Assembly (NCBI GenBank): GCA_964478455.1
Contig: CAYZJD010000071.1
Span: forward strand, 1 to 15,550
Origin: CAYZJD01 sp964478455
GTDB taxonomy: Bacteria; Acidobacteriota; Terriglobia; Bryobacterales; Bryobacteraceae
Reading direction: 5' to 3'
Length of the DNA stretch: 15,550 nt
Shown: one piece after another, positions 6,388 through 13,028 of the stretch
How positions within the stretch are numbered: position 1 is the stretch's first letter
Layout: each line of letters opens with the position of its first letter
Notes under the pieces: generated by a model
What the model was told of the DNA's origin: nothing
Database searches by the model: none
What the model saw: only the letters and a program-made list of their open reading frames with translations
Program-made: the position numbers and the translations under genes

Positions 6388-6903
6388 CTACGGAGCAACC
6401 TTTGCCGTAGTTGGCTCGGGAATTTCCGGCGGCGGAGAGACGGCCACGACTTTTCCGTCACGCAAGGTGACCACCGTCATGTCATCCTCTCCGGTGTAGT
6501 AGAAGACCTCGAGGAAGTCGGCGCCGTCCATCTTGCTGGTCTTCATCAGGGGCTTGCCAAATCGCTGGACCAACGCGGCCCGCGACATCCCGGTTTCCAC
6601 CTCGGCCGGCTTCACCGTGCGGCGCTTCGCTGGAGTGGATTCCGCCGTGTAGGAGTCCGTTGGCTGGGAGACTTCCTGGACCTTCGACTGTCCAGTGGTC
6701 GAACTACCTTGCACCTTCTCCCCGCTGCCCAGCGTCTTGCTGACTTTGCCGAACACTCCGCCGACGGACTTGGAAACGCCCTTCGCGCCCGCCCCCGCAC
6801 CGGCGCGCGCCGCGCCGGTGGCGTACTCGACCATCGTCTGCGCCCAGACCGGAGGAATCGAAAGCACGGCAACTGCCGCCATTGCTGTCAGGGTCGTCTT
6901 CAT
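6388..6903 (-). CDS. Small secreted SmpA/BamE-like protein
   Basis: A 171-residue exported protein. Residues 1-22 form a signal peptide (MKTTLTAMAAVAVLSIPPVW, then A-QT). About residues 30-97 are low-complexity, Gly/Ala/Ser/Thr-rich and probably disordered. About residues 103-155 (VETGMSRAALVQRFGKPLMK, then a strand-rich segment FLEVFYYTG and MTVVTLRDGKVVAV) match the small beta-alpha-alpha-beta fold of SmpA/OmlA (BamE-like) domains. No lipobox Cys is seen, so it is probably soluble in the periplasm rather than a lipoprotein. I chose the ATG at 6903 over an upstream GTG at 6927 because GGAGG lies seven bases before it. It follows the J-domain gene by 43 bases on the same strand and is probably co-transcribed. 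Its function is unknown; BamE itself assists outer-membrane protein assembly, but that role cannot be assumed here. Confidence 0.75.
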   Translation of the reverse strand: MKTTLTAMAAVAVLSIPPVWAQTMVEYATGAARAGAGAGAKGVSKSVGGVFGKVSKTLGSGEKVQGSSTTGQSKVQEVSQPTDSYTAESTPAKRRTVKPAEVETGMSRAALVQRFGKPLMKTSKMDGADFLEVFYYTGEDDMTVVTLRDGKVVAVSPPPEIPEPTTAKVAP

Positions 6904-6946
6904 GAGCACGCCTCCAGCGGTCTGCACGCCCGAGAGGCCCTCCCTC

Positions 6947-7591
6947 CTAATCGTCGGCGGCTTTCGCCATCCGCTGGGCCTCCTCCGGCTTCCACCTCTC
7001 TTCGTGACCCGAATGAGAGGCGCCGAACTCCGCAGCCTTCAGCAGCTTGTAGAGCGTGCGGTTCTGCGGCAGGTTCTCCTCCACGTAGTCCGTACCCTCC
7101 GCCGTGATGGTGAACGCGCTTTGTTCGTCTTGCTGGATCAGTCCTTTTTCCTTGAGGTACCACACGGTGAACATGAGGTGTTCGCGCGGGAACCACATCA
7201 TGGTCTCCAGTTCGAGAATGGAGACGCCGGGATGCTCCGGATTACTGCGGCGGCGATTGTAAAGAAGGCACAAGATTCCCATGCGGCGATTCGATTCGCC
7301 GTCGATTCCGGTGGCGAATTCCTTCAACTCGAACACGCGAAGCGGTTCGGCGTGGCGAGAGCGATAGGTGGCGTCGTACGCCGCCCGGCGCTCGTGATCG
7401 GCGAGCACGCGGTAGGCTTCATTCAGCAGCAGGAACTTCTCGGCGTCGCCCGTTTCCGGATTGTCGGGATGGTATCGCGCCGCCAGCATCCGGTAGACAC
7501 GCTGAACCGTCTCCACCTCGGCGTTGGGGCTGATCTGCATCAACTCGTAGTAGTCTACGAAATGCTCGCGTTCGTTCGAGGCTTGGTGCAC
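6947..7591 (-). CDS. J-domain (DnaJ-like) protein with C-terminal winged-helix-like region
   Basis: A 214-residue cytoplasmic protein. Residues about 12-75 are a J domain: DYYELMQISPNAEVETVQRV, YRMLAARYHPDNPETGD with the HPD motif at 41-43, then FLLLNEAYRVLADHERRAAYD. The HPD motif is what stimulates an Hsp70 ATPase. The zinc-finger and substrate-binding domains of true DnaJ are missing. About residues 120-185 resemble a winged helix (a LELETMMWFPREHLMFTVWY helix pair, then LKEKGLIQQDEQSAFTITAE), common in DNA- or protein-binding modules. The open frame reaches a TTG at 7660, but that codon lies inside the spacer of a good promoter. I chose GTG at 7591 because GGAG sits seven bases upstream; a GTG two codons earlier is the alternative. 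It is probably the first gene of a two-gene operon with the SmpA-like gene. Confidence 0.78.
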   Translation of the reverse strand: MHQASNEREHFVDYYELMQISPNAEVETVQRVYRMLAARYHPDNPETGDAEKFLLLNEAYRVLADHERRAAYDATYRSRHAEPLRVFELKEFATGIDGESNRRMGILCLLYNRRRSNPEHPGVSILELETMMWFPREHLMFTVWYLKEKGLIQQDEQSAFTITAEGTDYVEENLPQNRTLYKLLKAAEFGASHSGHEERWKPEEAQRMAKAADD

Positions 7592-7647
7592 AGTCACGCT
7601 CCAGACGCCTTGGGCTGGGCTTTCCCGGCGATTTGTCGGCTCTCTAC

Positions 7648-7676
7648 TAAGTACACCCAAATCGCTGGACTGTCAA
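7648..7676 (-). promoter_or_regulatory. Sigma70-type promoter for J-domain/SmpA-like operon
   Basis: Read on the minus strand, a perfect -35 TTGACA (plus 7671-7676) is followed after 17 bases by TACTTA (plus 7648-7653), a weak -10; TGTACT at 15-base spacing is an alternative -10. Transcription would start near 7640, leaving a leader of about 50 bases before the GTG at 7591. The perfect -35 and correct spacing carry the call. Confidence 0.5.
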
Positions 7677-7788
7677 CACGGCCGCTGGCGGCGCGCTAAT
7701 GCCGCCACTCCGGCCTGAGGCAGCGCGAAACACGAATCGAGCGTTAGTACTGGTGCTCGCCTAACCCTGGCAGGCTGCTGAAAAGCCT

Positions 7789-7820
7789 GGTGACACTCTC
7801 GAAAGTCAAAATCGGTGACA
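7789..7820. repeat. Direct repeat GGTGACA, 25-bp period, possible IS-end remnant
   Basis: GGTGACA occurs at 7789-7795 and 7814-7820, with a CGAAAGTCAAAATC spacer. It is preceded by a perfect 6-bp hairpin (CAGGCT at 7771, AGCCTG at 7784, loop GCTGAAA). Short tandem TGACA-containing repeats resemble the multiple terminal repeats of IS21-family elements, but no transposase gene or second end is present. It may be a decayed end or chance. Confidence 0.25.
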
Positions 7821-8114
7821 GGCAACGCTGCTCACGCGCGAGCGGCGCAAGCCGTTGAAAGAACAGAACGTGCGCTTGGGGCAGCGAAGCCTGCCACCGC
7901 CTTTCACCAGCCCCCTCGGTTTCGAGATGGCGGACGGACGTAGGGGACTCTTTTTCGTCACTTTGCTTCGCCGCTTGACGGAGTTTCGGATATGCTTGAG
8001 TCGAGGGCTGCCTATGCGGCTCCTCCTTCTTCGCCTCGAGTCCGGCTGGGGCCGGTCTTCTCCACGGCCCGCGGGACTCGTGGAGCAACTCTTCGCAAAC
8101 CTGGAGGCCCTTCC

Positions 8115-9251
8115 ATGCCAGCAGAGAGATATGAGGTCCGGATTCCCCTTCGTCGCCTGCTCATCGCCTTGCTGCTGACCGTGGTTCCGATCAGCATTGC
8201 CGGGCTCTTCACCATCTCGCAGAGCGAGAAGGCGCTCGAGAAGACCATCGGCACGCATTTCCAGACGATTGCAGAATCCACCGCTTCAGAGATCTCCCAA
8301 TTCATCCACGATCGCGTGATCGACGTGGGAGTGATGGCCACCGCTCCCGCTGTCGAGGAGGCGATCAGCGCCGCCAACCGCACCTGGGCCGGCATGAGCG
8401 ACGCCGCCGCGGCCGAGAGGATTCAGGGTATTGAGAAAGGCTGGAACACGCCGGCGGCCGAGCCGCTGGTGAAACAGATCCTCGGCTCGCCCGCCGCACG
8501 CAGACTGCGCCGCCACCAGACGGTCGACCCGAGGTTCCTGCGCATCACCGTCACCGACGCCAGGGGGGCGGTCGTGGCCGCCACCCACAAGACGCTCGAC
8601 TATTTTCAGGCCGACGAGGACTTCTGGCAGGCGATCCACGCCAAGGGCCGGGGTTCGGTGAACGTGACGGACATCCTCTTCGACGAGGTGACCAAGTCGC
8701 ACTACATCGGGGTCGGCGTTCCGGTTCTCGAGGAAGGTTCGAACCGGTTCATCGGGACGGTGGACGCGCTGGTGGACCTTTCCACGCTCTTCCCGTTCGT
8801 CAACCGGGTGAAGCTGGGACCCACGGCCAGGGCTGCGCTGGTGAAAGAGGACGGGACCATCATCGCCGCTCCCGAAGTCAATTTGTCGATGAATATCAAG
8901 TCAGAGATCTATGCGGCCATGCAGGACGCATTGCAGACGTCGGAGGGACGGCAGACCGGCTACGTGCAGGCGACCGTCAGCGGCGGCGCCAGCAAGCTGA
9001 TCGGCTTCGCCGACACCGGTCTGAAGGGGGATTACGCCAATCTCGGTTGGGTGGTGACGGTCAGCCAGGACCGGCGGGAAGCGTTCGCTCCCACTCGCGC
9101 CGTAATCCGATTGCTGGCCTTCATGGCCTTGGTGGGCCTGGTCGCCGTGGTTCTGCTCGGGGTCTACTTCTCCCTGCACCGGACCGTGGGGATTACGCAT
9201 ATCGAGACGGTCGCACGGCCGGCCTCGGGCGGCACGCAAAGCGCGGCGTAG
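8115..9251 (+). CDS. Membrane-anchored dCache sensor-like protein without output domain
   Basis: A 378-residue protein. A transmembrane helix at about 13-34 (LRRLLIALLLTVVPISIAGL) is followed by a periplasmic region of about 290 residues with the features of a double Cache ligand-binding domain. These include a long N-terminal helix (KTIGTHFQTIAESTASEISQ), the DARGAVVAATHKTLDYFQAD strand-loop leading to EDFWQAI, a GVGVPVLE strand, a second-module EDGTIIAAP strand and the closing LGWVVTVSQDRREAFAP. A second transmembrane helix lies at about 330-352. Chemoreceptors and sensor kinases continue into HAMP and signalling domains, but here only about 25 residues follow before the stop, and I see no HAMP in the downstream frames. 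It may signal through a partner. I chose the ATG at 8115 because GGAGG lies seven bases upstream; the open frame to 7992 is non-coding leader. The YjbQ-like gene follows after 74 bases. Confidence 0.8.
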   Translation: MPAERYEVRIPLRRLLIALLLTVVPISIAGLFTISQSEKALEKTIGTHFQTIAESTASEISQFIHDRVIDVGVMATAPAVEEAISAANRTWAGMSDAAAAERIQGIEKGWNTPAAEPLVKQILGSPAARRLRRHQTVDPRFLRITVTDARGAVVAATHKTLDYFQADEDFWQAIHAKGRGSVNVTDILFDEVTKSHYIGVGVPVLEEGSNRFIGTVDALVDLSTLFPFVNRVKLGPTARAALVKEDGTIIAAPEVNLSMNIKSEIYAAMQDALQTSEGRQTGYVQATVSGGASKLIGFADTGLKGDYANLGWVVTVSQDRREAFAPTRAVIRLLAFMALVGLVAVVLLGVYFSLHRTVGITHIETVARPASGGTQSAA

Positions 9252-9325
9252 CGGAGCACCCGTTGCGGCGCTTCTGGGGCGGGCTCCTGAGCTCGCCGGC
9301 ATTGCCGGAGAGCAACAATAGGGGT

Positions 9326-9754
9326 ATGGCCGTCTTTCAGAAGCGATTTCGAGTCGCCACCAAAGGTCACTGCGACGTGCTCGACATCACCGGGCAGGTC
9401 GAGCGCATCGTCGCGGACAGCAAGCTCATGGCTGGAGTGGTGAACGTCTCCGGGCGCGGTTCCACCCTCGGCATCACGACGCTCGAATTCGAGCCGGGCT
9501 GCGTGGCCGACCTCAGGCGGGCGCTCGAAAAGATCGCACCATCCACGAGCGACTATGCCCACAACGCCCGCTGGGGCGACAGCAACGGCTTCGCTCATCT
9601 GCGCAGCGCCCTCGTCGGCACCGCGAAGTCCTTCCCTCTGGTTGAAGGCCGGCTCGGTATCGGCACGTGGCAGCAGATCGTGCTCTGTGATTTCGACGAC
9701 TCCAGCCGCGAGCGCGAAATCACGGTCACTGTGGTGGGCGAGTCCAGCGCTTGA
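9326..9754 (+). CDS. yjbQ: YjbQ family protein (UPF0047, secondary thiamine-phosphate synthase-type)
   Basis: A 142-residue single-domain cytosolic protein matching the whole YjbQ/UPF0047 family in length and order: an N-terminal strand (FQKRFRVATKGHCDVLDITG), VNVSGRGSTLGITTLEFE, LRRALEKIAP-x-x-x-x-Y-x-H, the conserved G-D-S-N-G-x-A-H-L-R-S-A-L-V-G segment and the signature EGRLGIGTWQQIVLCDFD, ending in a VTVVGE strand. The family is small and trimeric, and some members have weak thiamine-phosphate synthase activity; the physiological role is unsettled. The usual catalytic-site His and GTWQ residues are present. The ATG at 9326 has GGAG about 14 bases upstream and AGGGG closer, so the ribosome site is only fair. 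It shares strand and orientation with the Cache gene and may be co-transcribed with it, without a clear functional link. It converges on the peptidase C26 gene. Confidence 0.9.
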   Translation: MAVFQKRFRVATKGHCDVLDITGQVERIVADSKLMAGVVNVSGRGSTLGITTLEFEPGCVADLRRALEKIAPSTSDYAHNARWGDSNGFAHLRSALVGTAKSFPLVEGRLGIGTWQQIVLCDFDDSSREREITVTVVGESSA

Positions 9755-9797
9755 GAGATAGTCCACAGCTCCCAAGGCAGCAGGCGCGGGCCTTGTC

Positions 9798-10472
9798 TCA
9801 CCGACACCCCGAGCCAGCGGCCGCCCGGACAGCGTCCGCGAAGGCTTCAAAGAGCCGCCGGTCGCCGTCCGCAACCGCCAGCCTATCCTCGGGATGCCAT
9901 TGCACAGCGAGGGCGAACCGCTTGTCCGGCCGCTCCAACCCTTCGACCACTCCATCGTGTGCCGTGGCCGAGACGATAAGACCTTCGCCGATCCTCTCAA
10001 CGGCCTGGTGATGCCTTGAGTTCACACCGTAGCGCTCTTCGCCGAGAATCGCCGCCAATTTCGTGCCCGGCAGCACCTGCACGTCGTGGACGTAGAGGGC
10101 GCCCGGACGTCTGTGCGCGGAGGCATCCCCCAGGTGCTGGATCAGGGTGCCTCCATGCTCGACGTTGAAGAGCTGCATGCCACGGCAGATCGCGAGCACC
10201 GGCAGGTCGGAGGCGAGCGCGCGCTTCAGGAGCGTGGCCTCCATCTCGTCGCGGGCGATGTCCGGCTCGCCGGTCTGCTCCGACTTCGTCTCGCCGTAGC
10301 GCGCGGGGGCCACGTCAGCGCCGCCCGTGAGGACCAGGCCGTCGAACTGCTTCATCGCTGCCGACTCGGGCGAGACCAGAACCGCCTCCAGGGCCATGCT
10401 GGACACCGCGGCCAGATAGGGCGCAACCTTTTTGCGGTTCTTCCCGTGAGTGACGGCGACCCTGAGAACCAT
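9798..10472 (-). CDS. Peptidase C26 / gamma-glutamyl-GABA hydrolase-like class I amidotransferase
   Basis: A 224-residue cytosolic enzyme with the class I glutamine amidotransferase fold. The nucleophile is Cys96 in LAICRGMQLFNV, and the His-Glu pair is H193/E195 in VQWHPED. LTGGADVAPARYG (48-60) and NSRHHQAV (151-158) are family signatures of the PuuD/peptidase C26 group, which hydrolyses gamma-glutamyl bonds (gamma-glutamyl-GABA in putrescine breakdown, or gamma-glutamyl peptides). At 224 residues it is slightly shorter than PuuD (about 250), missing part of the N-terminal loop usually found near residues 15-25. No putrescine-pathway genes are in view, so the substrate is not assigned. The ATG at 10472 lacks a strong ribosome site. 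It stands 44 bases from the convergent YjbQ gene and downstream of the DUF4143 ATPase on the same strand. Confidence 0.87.
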   Translation of the reverse strand: MVLRVAVTHGKNRKKVAPYLAAVSSMALEAVLVSPESAAMKQFDGLVLTGGADVAPARYGETKSEQTGEPDIARDEMEATLLKRALASDLPVLAICRGMQLFNVEHGGTLIQHLGDASAHRRPGALYVHDVQVLPGTKLAAILGEERYGVNSRHHQAVERIGEGLIVSATAHDGVVEGLERPDKRFALAVQWHPEDRLAVADGDRRLFEAFADAVRAAAGSGCR

Positions 10473-10708
10473 GGAGATGCGACCCGAGGTTTCCGATGCA
10501 GGCCCAGTCGGTAGATTGAGTTTACACCAACGGATCGCTCAGGCCGGCAGCGGTCCGGGGTTGCCATCCGGCTCCACCGCGGACTCGGATCTCCGCGCAC
10601 AATCGTCTTGCCCGCCGGTGATCCCCGCCAGGGTGTTTCACTGCGCAGAGGCGGTGTGATCGTCGCTCTTGATCAGGGCAACTTGTTCCTCGAACGCAGT
10701 CTTGCGAA
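10473..10708. other. Intergenic region, no recognised gene
   Basis: There are 236 bases between the ATPase stop and the peptidase C26 start, both on the minus strand. On that strand a 24-codon frame begins with a GTG overlapping the ATPase stop (GTGA at 10712-10709) and ends at 10638. It has no independent ribosome site and no recognisable motif. No terminator or clear promoter for the downstream gene was seen. Confidence 0.4.
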
Positions 10709-11804
10709 TCACCTCCGCGCCAGCTTCCTCAGCACGACGAGTAGGTTCGCGAGGGGGACGACGACGATCCTCCGCTCCAAATTGTAGGACTCCACTCCCG
10801 GATAGACCACGTACAGCCGGGTGAGCCGCAGGTCCTCTAACGCGATTTGCATCGATTTGGTCATGCGCGGAGCATCGCCGTACTTGACTTCCACACCAAA
10901 GCGCTGCCCGTTCAACGTCAGCAGAAGATCCAGCTTGGCACCGGCTTGCGTCGCCCAGAACCACGCGTTCCGCTCACCCGCCACGCGGATGATCTCCTCA
11001 ACGACGAAGCCTTCCCACGAAGCACCGAGTTTGGGATGTCCCTCGAGCGCGCGAAACGACGTCACCCCAAGCAGCGCGTGGAGAATGCCGGCATCGCGCA
11101 GGCTCACTTTTGGCGACTTGACTTGGCGCTTGGCCAGGTTTTCGTGCCAGGGTTGAAGCTGGCGCACCATGAGCCCCGCCGTCAGGATGTCCAGATGCCT
11201 CTTCACCGTCGTGTGCGACTCGCCAAGCGACCTGGCCACGTCCGAGGCATTCCAGATCTGGGCGTGATAGTGCGCAAGCATGCTCCAGAGCCGCCGCAAA
11301 GTTGGCGGCGGCACCTGCACGCCGAACTCGCGAATGTCGCGCTCGAGAAACGTGCGAATGAAGTTCTCCCGCCAAGCGTAGCTGTCCGCGTCGGTTCGCG
11401 CCAGGAACGACCGCGGGAATCCCCCGCGCCACCAAAGCCGCCGCATGGCTGGTTCGCCAGTTTCGGAGAGATTGAACCCTGCCATTTCGACGAACGCGAT
11501 CCGGCCAGCGAGCGATTCGGAGCCCTGCCGGAGCAGCTCGGGGGAGGCGCTGCCCAAGACAAGGANNNNNNNNNNCCTCGTCGATCACGATCAGCCCGCG
11601 TAGCGGCCTGAGCGCCGTCATCGGCTCGGCAAGCCGTCTGGCGCTCACCGGATCTTCCAGATCGAAGTACTCGGCGCCGGCAGCCTCGGCGATCCCCCTG
11701 GCCAGGGTCGTCTTGCCACACTGACGCGGCCCGTAAATTGCTGTCACCGGGTTGCTCCGGATGGCCCGGCGGACACGCTGTTCGAGGTGAGCCCTGGCAA
11801 TCAT
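10709..11804 (-). CDS. AAA+ ATPase with C-terminal DUF4143 (interrupted by assembly gap)
   Basis: Two frames of one gene are separated by ten N. The N-terminal part starts MIARAHLEQRVRRAIRSNPV, then has a Walker A (YGPRQCGKTTLARG) and a Walker B (GLIVIDE) at the gap. The C-terminal part resumes at LVLGSASPELLRQGSESLAG, the sensor region, then GFPRSFLA, a winged-helix-like segment (about NASDVARSLGESHTTVKRHL) and the DUF4143 nuclease-like end with FVVEEIIRV, TQAGAKLDLLL and FGVEVKYGDAPR. The final pattern, D then E-x-K, resembles a PD-(D/E)XK core. These proteins are widespread ATPases of unknown role. The frames disagree across the gap because the true missing length is unknown, so I treat the gene as intact rather than mutated. 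The ATG at 11804 lies only about 12 bases after a TATGAT -10-like box (11817-11822), so the message may be nearly leaderless. Confidence 0.85.
11566..11575. other. Assembly gap (10 N) inside the ATPase gene
   Basis: Ten N between the Walker B motif and the LVLGSASP strand. Members of this family normally have about 20-25 residues there (typically IQRxPELFPxLRxLxD and on), so about 60-75 bases should be missing rather than ten. For the gene to stay in frame the true gap must be a multiple of three. Confidence 0.9.
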
Positions 11805-11962
11805 CCTTGCATATTGATCATAGCATGTTCATTTTTCAATGGAGGCCGGCATGCCGGTCCCCACCTTGCGCCGCCGTGCCGCTCGCTCAGAGCCTGAGCC
11901 CGCCGCCTTTCTTCTTTGCGATCCGCAGTACAATAGCCGGCAGCGGGAGTGAGGGGCGCAAG

Positions 11963-13015
11963 ATGCTTTTCGCGACGATTCTTCTTCTCGGGCAGGTGCT
12001 GGCCGAATTCACGCCGGAGGCGGAGCACCCGCCGTACCGTCAGCCCCAACTGGCGGCCCTCGGCCAACGCGTTGCGGTCGTCTACGGAGGCGGCGACGCG
12101 ATCTATGTCCGCACGTCCACCGACGGCGGAGGCTCCTTCAGCGGTCCGTTTCTCGTCTTCAAAGGCGGCAGGATGCCGCTCGGGATGCGGCGCGGCCCGC
12201 GCGTTGCCTGGACCAAAGAGGCGCTCGTGGTATCGGCGATCGTCGGCGAGAAAGGCGGCGGCGCGGACGGCGACTTGTGGGCCTGGCGCTCTACCGATGA
12301 CGGCCGCACATGGTCGCGCGGCGTGATGGTGAACAATGTGCCCGCCTCCGCTCGCGAGGGCCTTCACGGCATGGCGGCTGCTGCCGACGGCCTGGTGTTC
12401 CTGGTCCGGCTCGACCTGCGATCGGCGGGCACCAAATTGTACGGCGCAGTCTCCCGTGACGCCGGTGCTTCCTGGTCGCAGAACCGCCTTGTCTACGCGT
12501 CCCCGTCGGGCTCCATCTGCGAGTGCTGCCATCCCACCGTCATGGCCAGCGACGGGGGCAGAATCGTGGTTCTGTTTCGCAACTCGCTCGACGGCGCCCG
12601 CGACATGTACCTCGCCGAGTCTCGGGATGGGGGCGAGGGTTTCACTGCCGCGAAGCTCGGGCGAGGCACGTGGCTGCTGAACGCCTGTCCCATGGATGGA
12701 GGCGACCTCAAGCTGGATGGAGACGGGCGGCCGCTCACAGTCTGGAGGCGCGATAAAGAACTCTTCTTGTCCACCCCGCACAAGCCCGAGACGTTCGTCG
12801 CCACGGGCAGGAAAGTTGCCCTCGCCGCAACTCGTCAGGGGCCAGTTGTCGTATGGTCGTCCTCTAAAGGCCTCGAAGTCCGCTACCCCGGCAGCGCCCG
12901 CGCCGAGGTGCTGGACCCCGAAGGCGCTTACGCGAACCTGGCGACGCTCGGCGACGGTTCCGTGCTGGCCGCGTGGGAGCGGGGCGGTGGAATCGTCATA
13001 TCGAAACTGCGTTGA
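11963..13015 (+). CDS. Secreted sialidase-like BNR/Asp-box protein with CECCH motif
   Basis: A 350-residue exported beta-propeller. A short hydrophobic leader (MLFATILLLGQVLA) precedes four Asp boxes of the S-x-D-x-G-x-x-W/F type: STDGGGSF (52-59), STDDGRTW (110-117), SRDAGASW (164-171) and SRDGGEGF (220-227). Asp boxes define the sialidase/BNR fold. ICECCHPTVMA (185-195) and LNACPMDGGDL (239-249) are conserved landmarks of a group of exo-sialidase-like proteins in acidobacteria and planctomycetes. True sialidases also need an arginine triad and a FRIP motif; FRIP is not visible, so enzymatic sialidase activity is not claimed. The ATG at 11963 has GAGGGG six bases upstream, and the longer open frame to 11738 covers intergenic DNA. 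The gene converges on the DNA glycosylase gene, 13 bases away. Confidence 0.83.
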   Translation: MLFATILLLGQVLAEFTPEAEHPPYRQPQLAALGQRVAVVYGGGDAIYVRTSTDGGGSFSGPFLVFKGGRMPLGMRRGPRVAWTKEALVVSAIVGEKGGGADGDLWAWRSTDDGRTWSRGVMVNNVPASAREGLHGMAAAADGLVFLVRLDLRSAGTKLYGAVSRDAGASWSQNRLVYASPSGSICECCHPTVMASDGGRIVVLFRNSLDGARDMYLAESRDGGEGFTAAKLGRGTWLLNACPMDGGDLKLDGDGRPLTVWRRDKELFLSTPHKPETFVATGRKVALAATRQGPVVVWSSSKGLEVRYPGSARAEVLDPEGAYANLATLGDGSVLAAWERGGGIVISKLR

Positions 13016-13028
13016 GGTCCCGCACGGG

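Larger units (their letters stand above)
7592..8114. other. Intergenic region with divergent promoters and possible mobile-element debris
   Basis: No gene is convincing in these 523 bases. The left end carries the minus-strand promoter of the J-domain operon (7648-7676). The middle (7738-7820) has short inverted repeats and a 25-bp-spaced direct repeat that may be insertion-sequence debris. The right part (about 7850-8100) is the leader of the Cache-domain gene; open frames cross it on both strands but have no ribosome site or recognisable protein. Confidence 0.5.

Noticed and set aside
7744..8258. Minus-strand frames of 114 and 150 codons upstream of the Cache gene
   Set aside because: There is no ribosome site or motif; they overlap the Cache gene's leader and 5' end and look like GC-rich shadows.
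10709..11804. Frameshifted pseudogene of the ATPase
   Set aside because: The frame change falls exactly at the ten-N assembly gap, where family members have extra residues, so missing sequence explains it.
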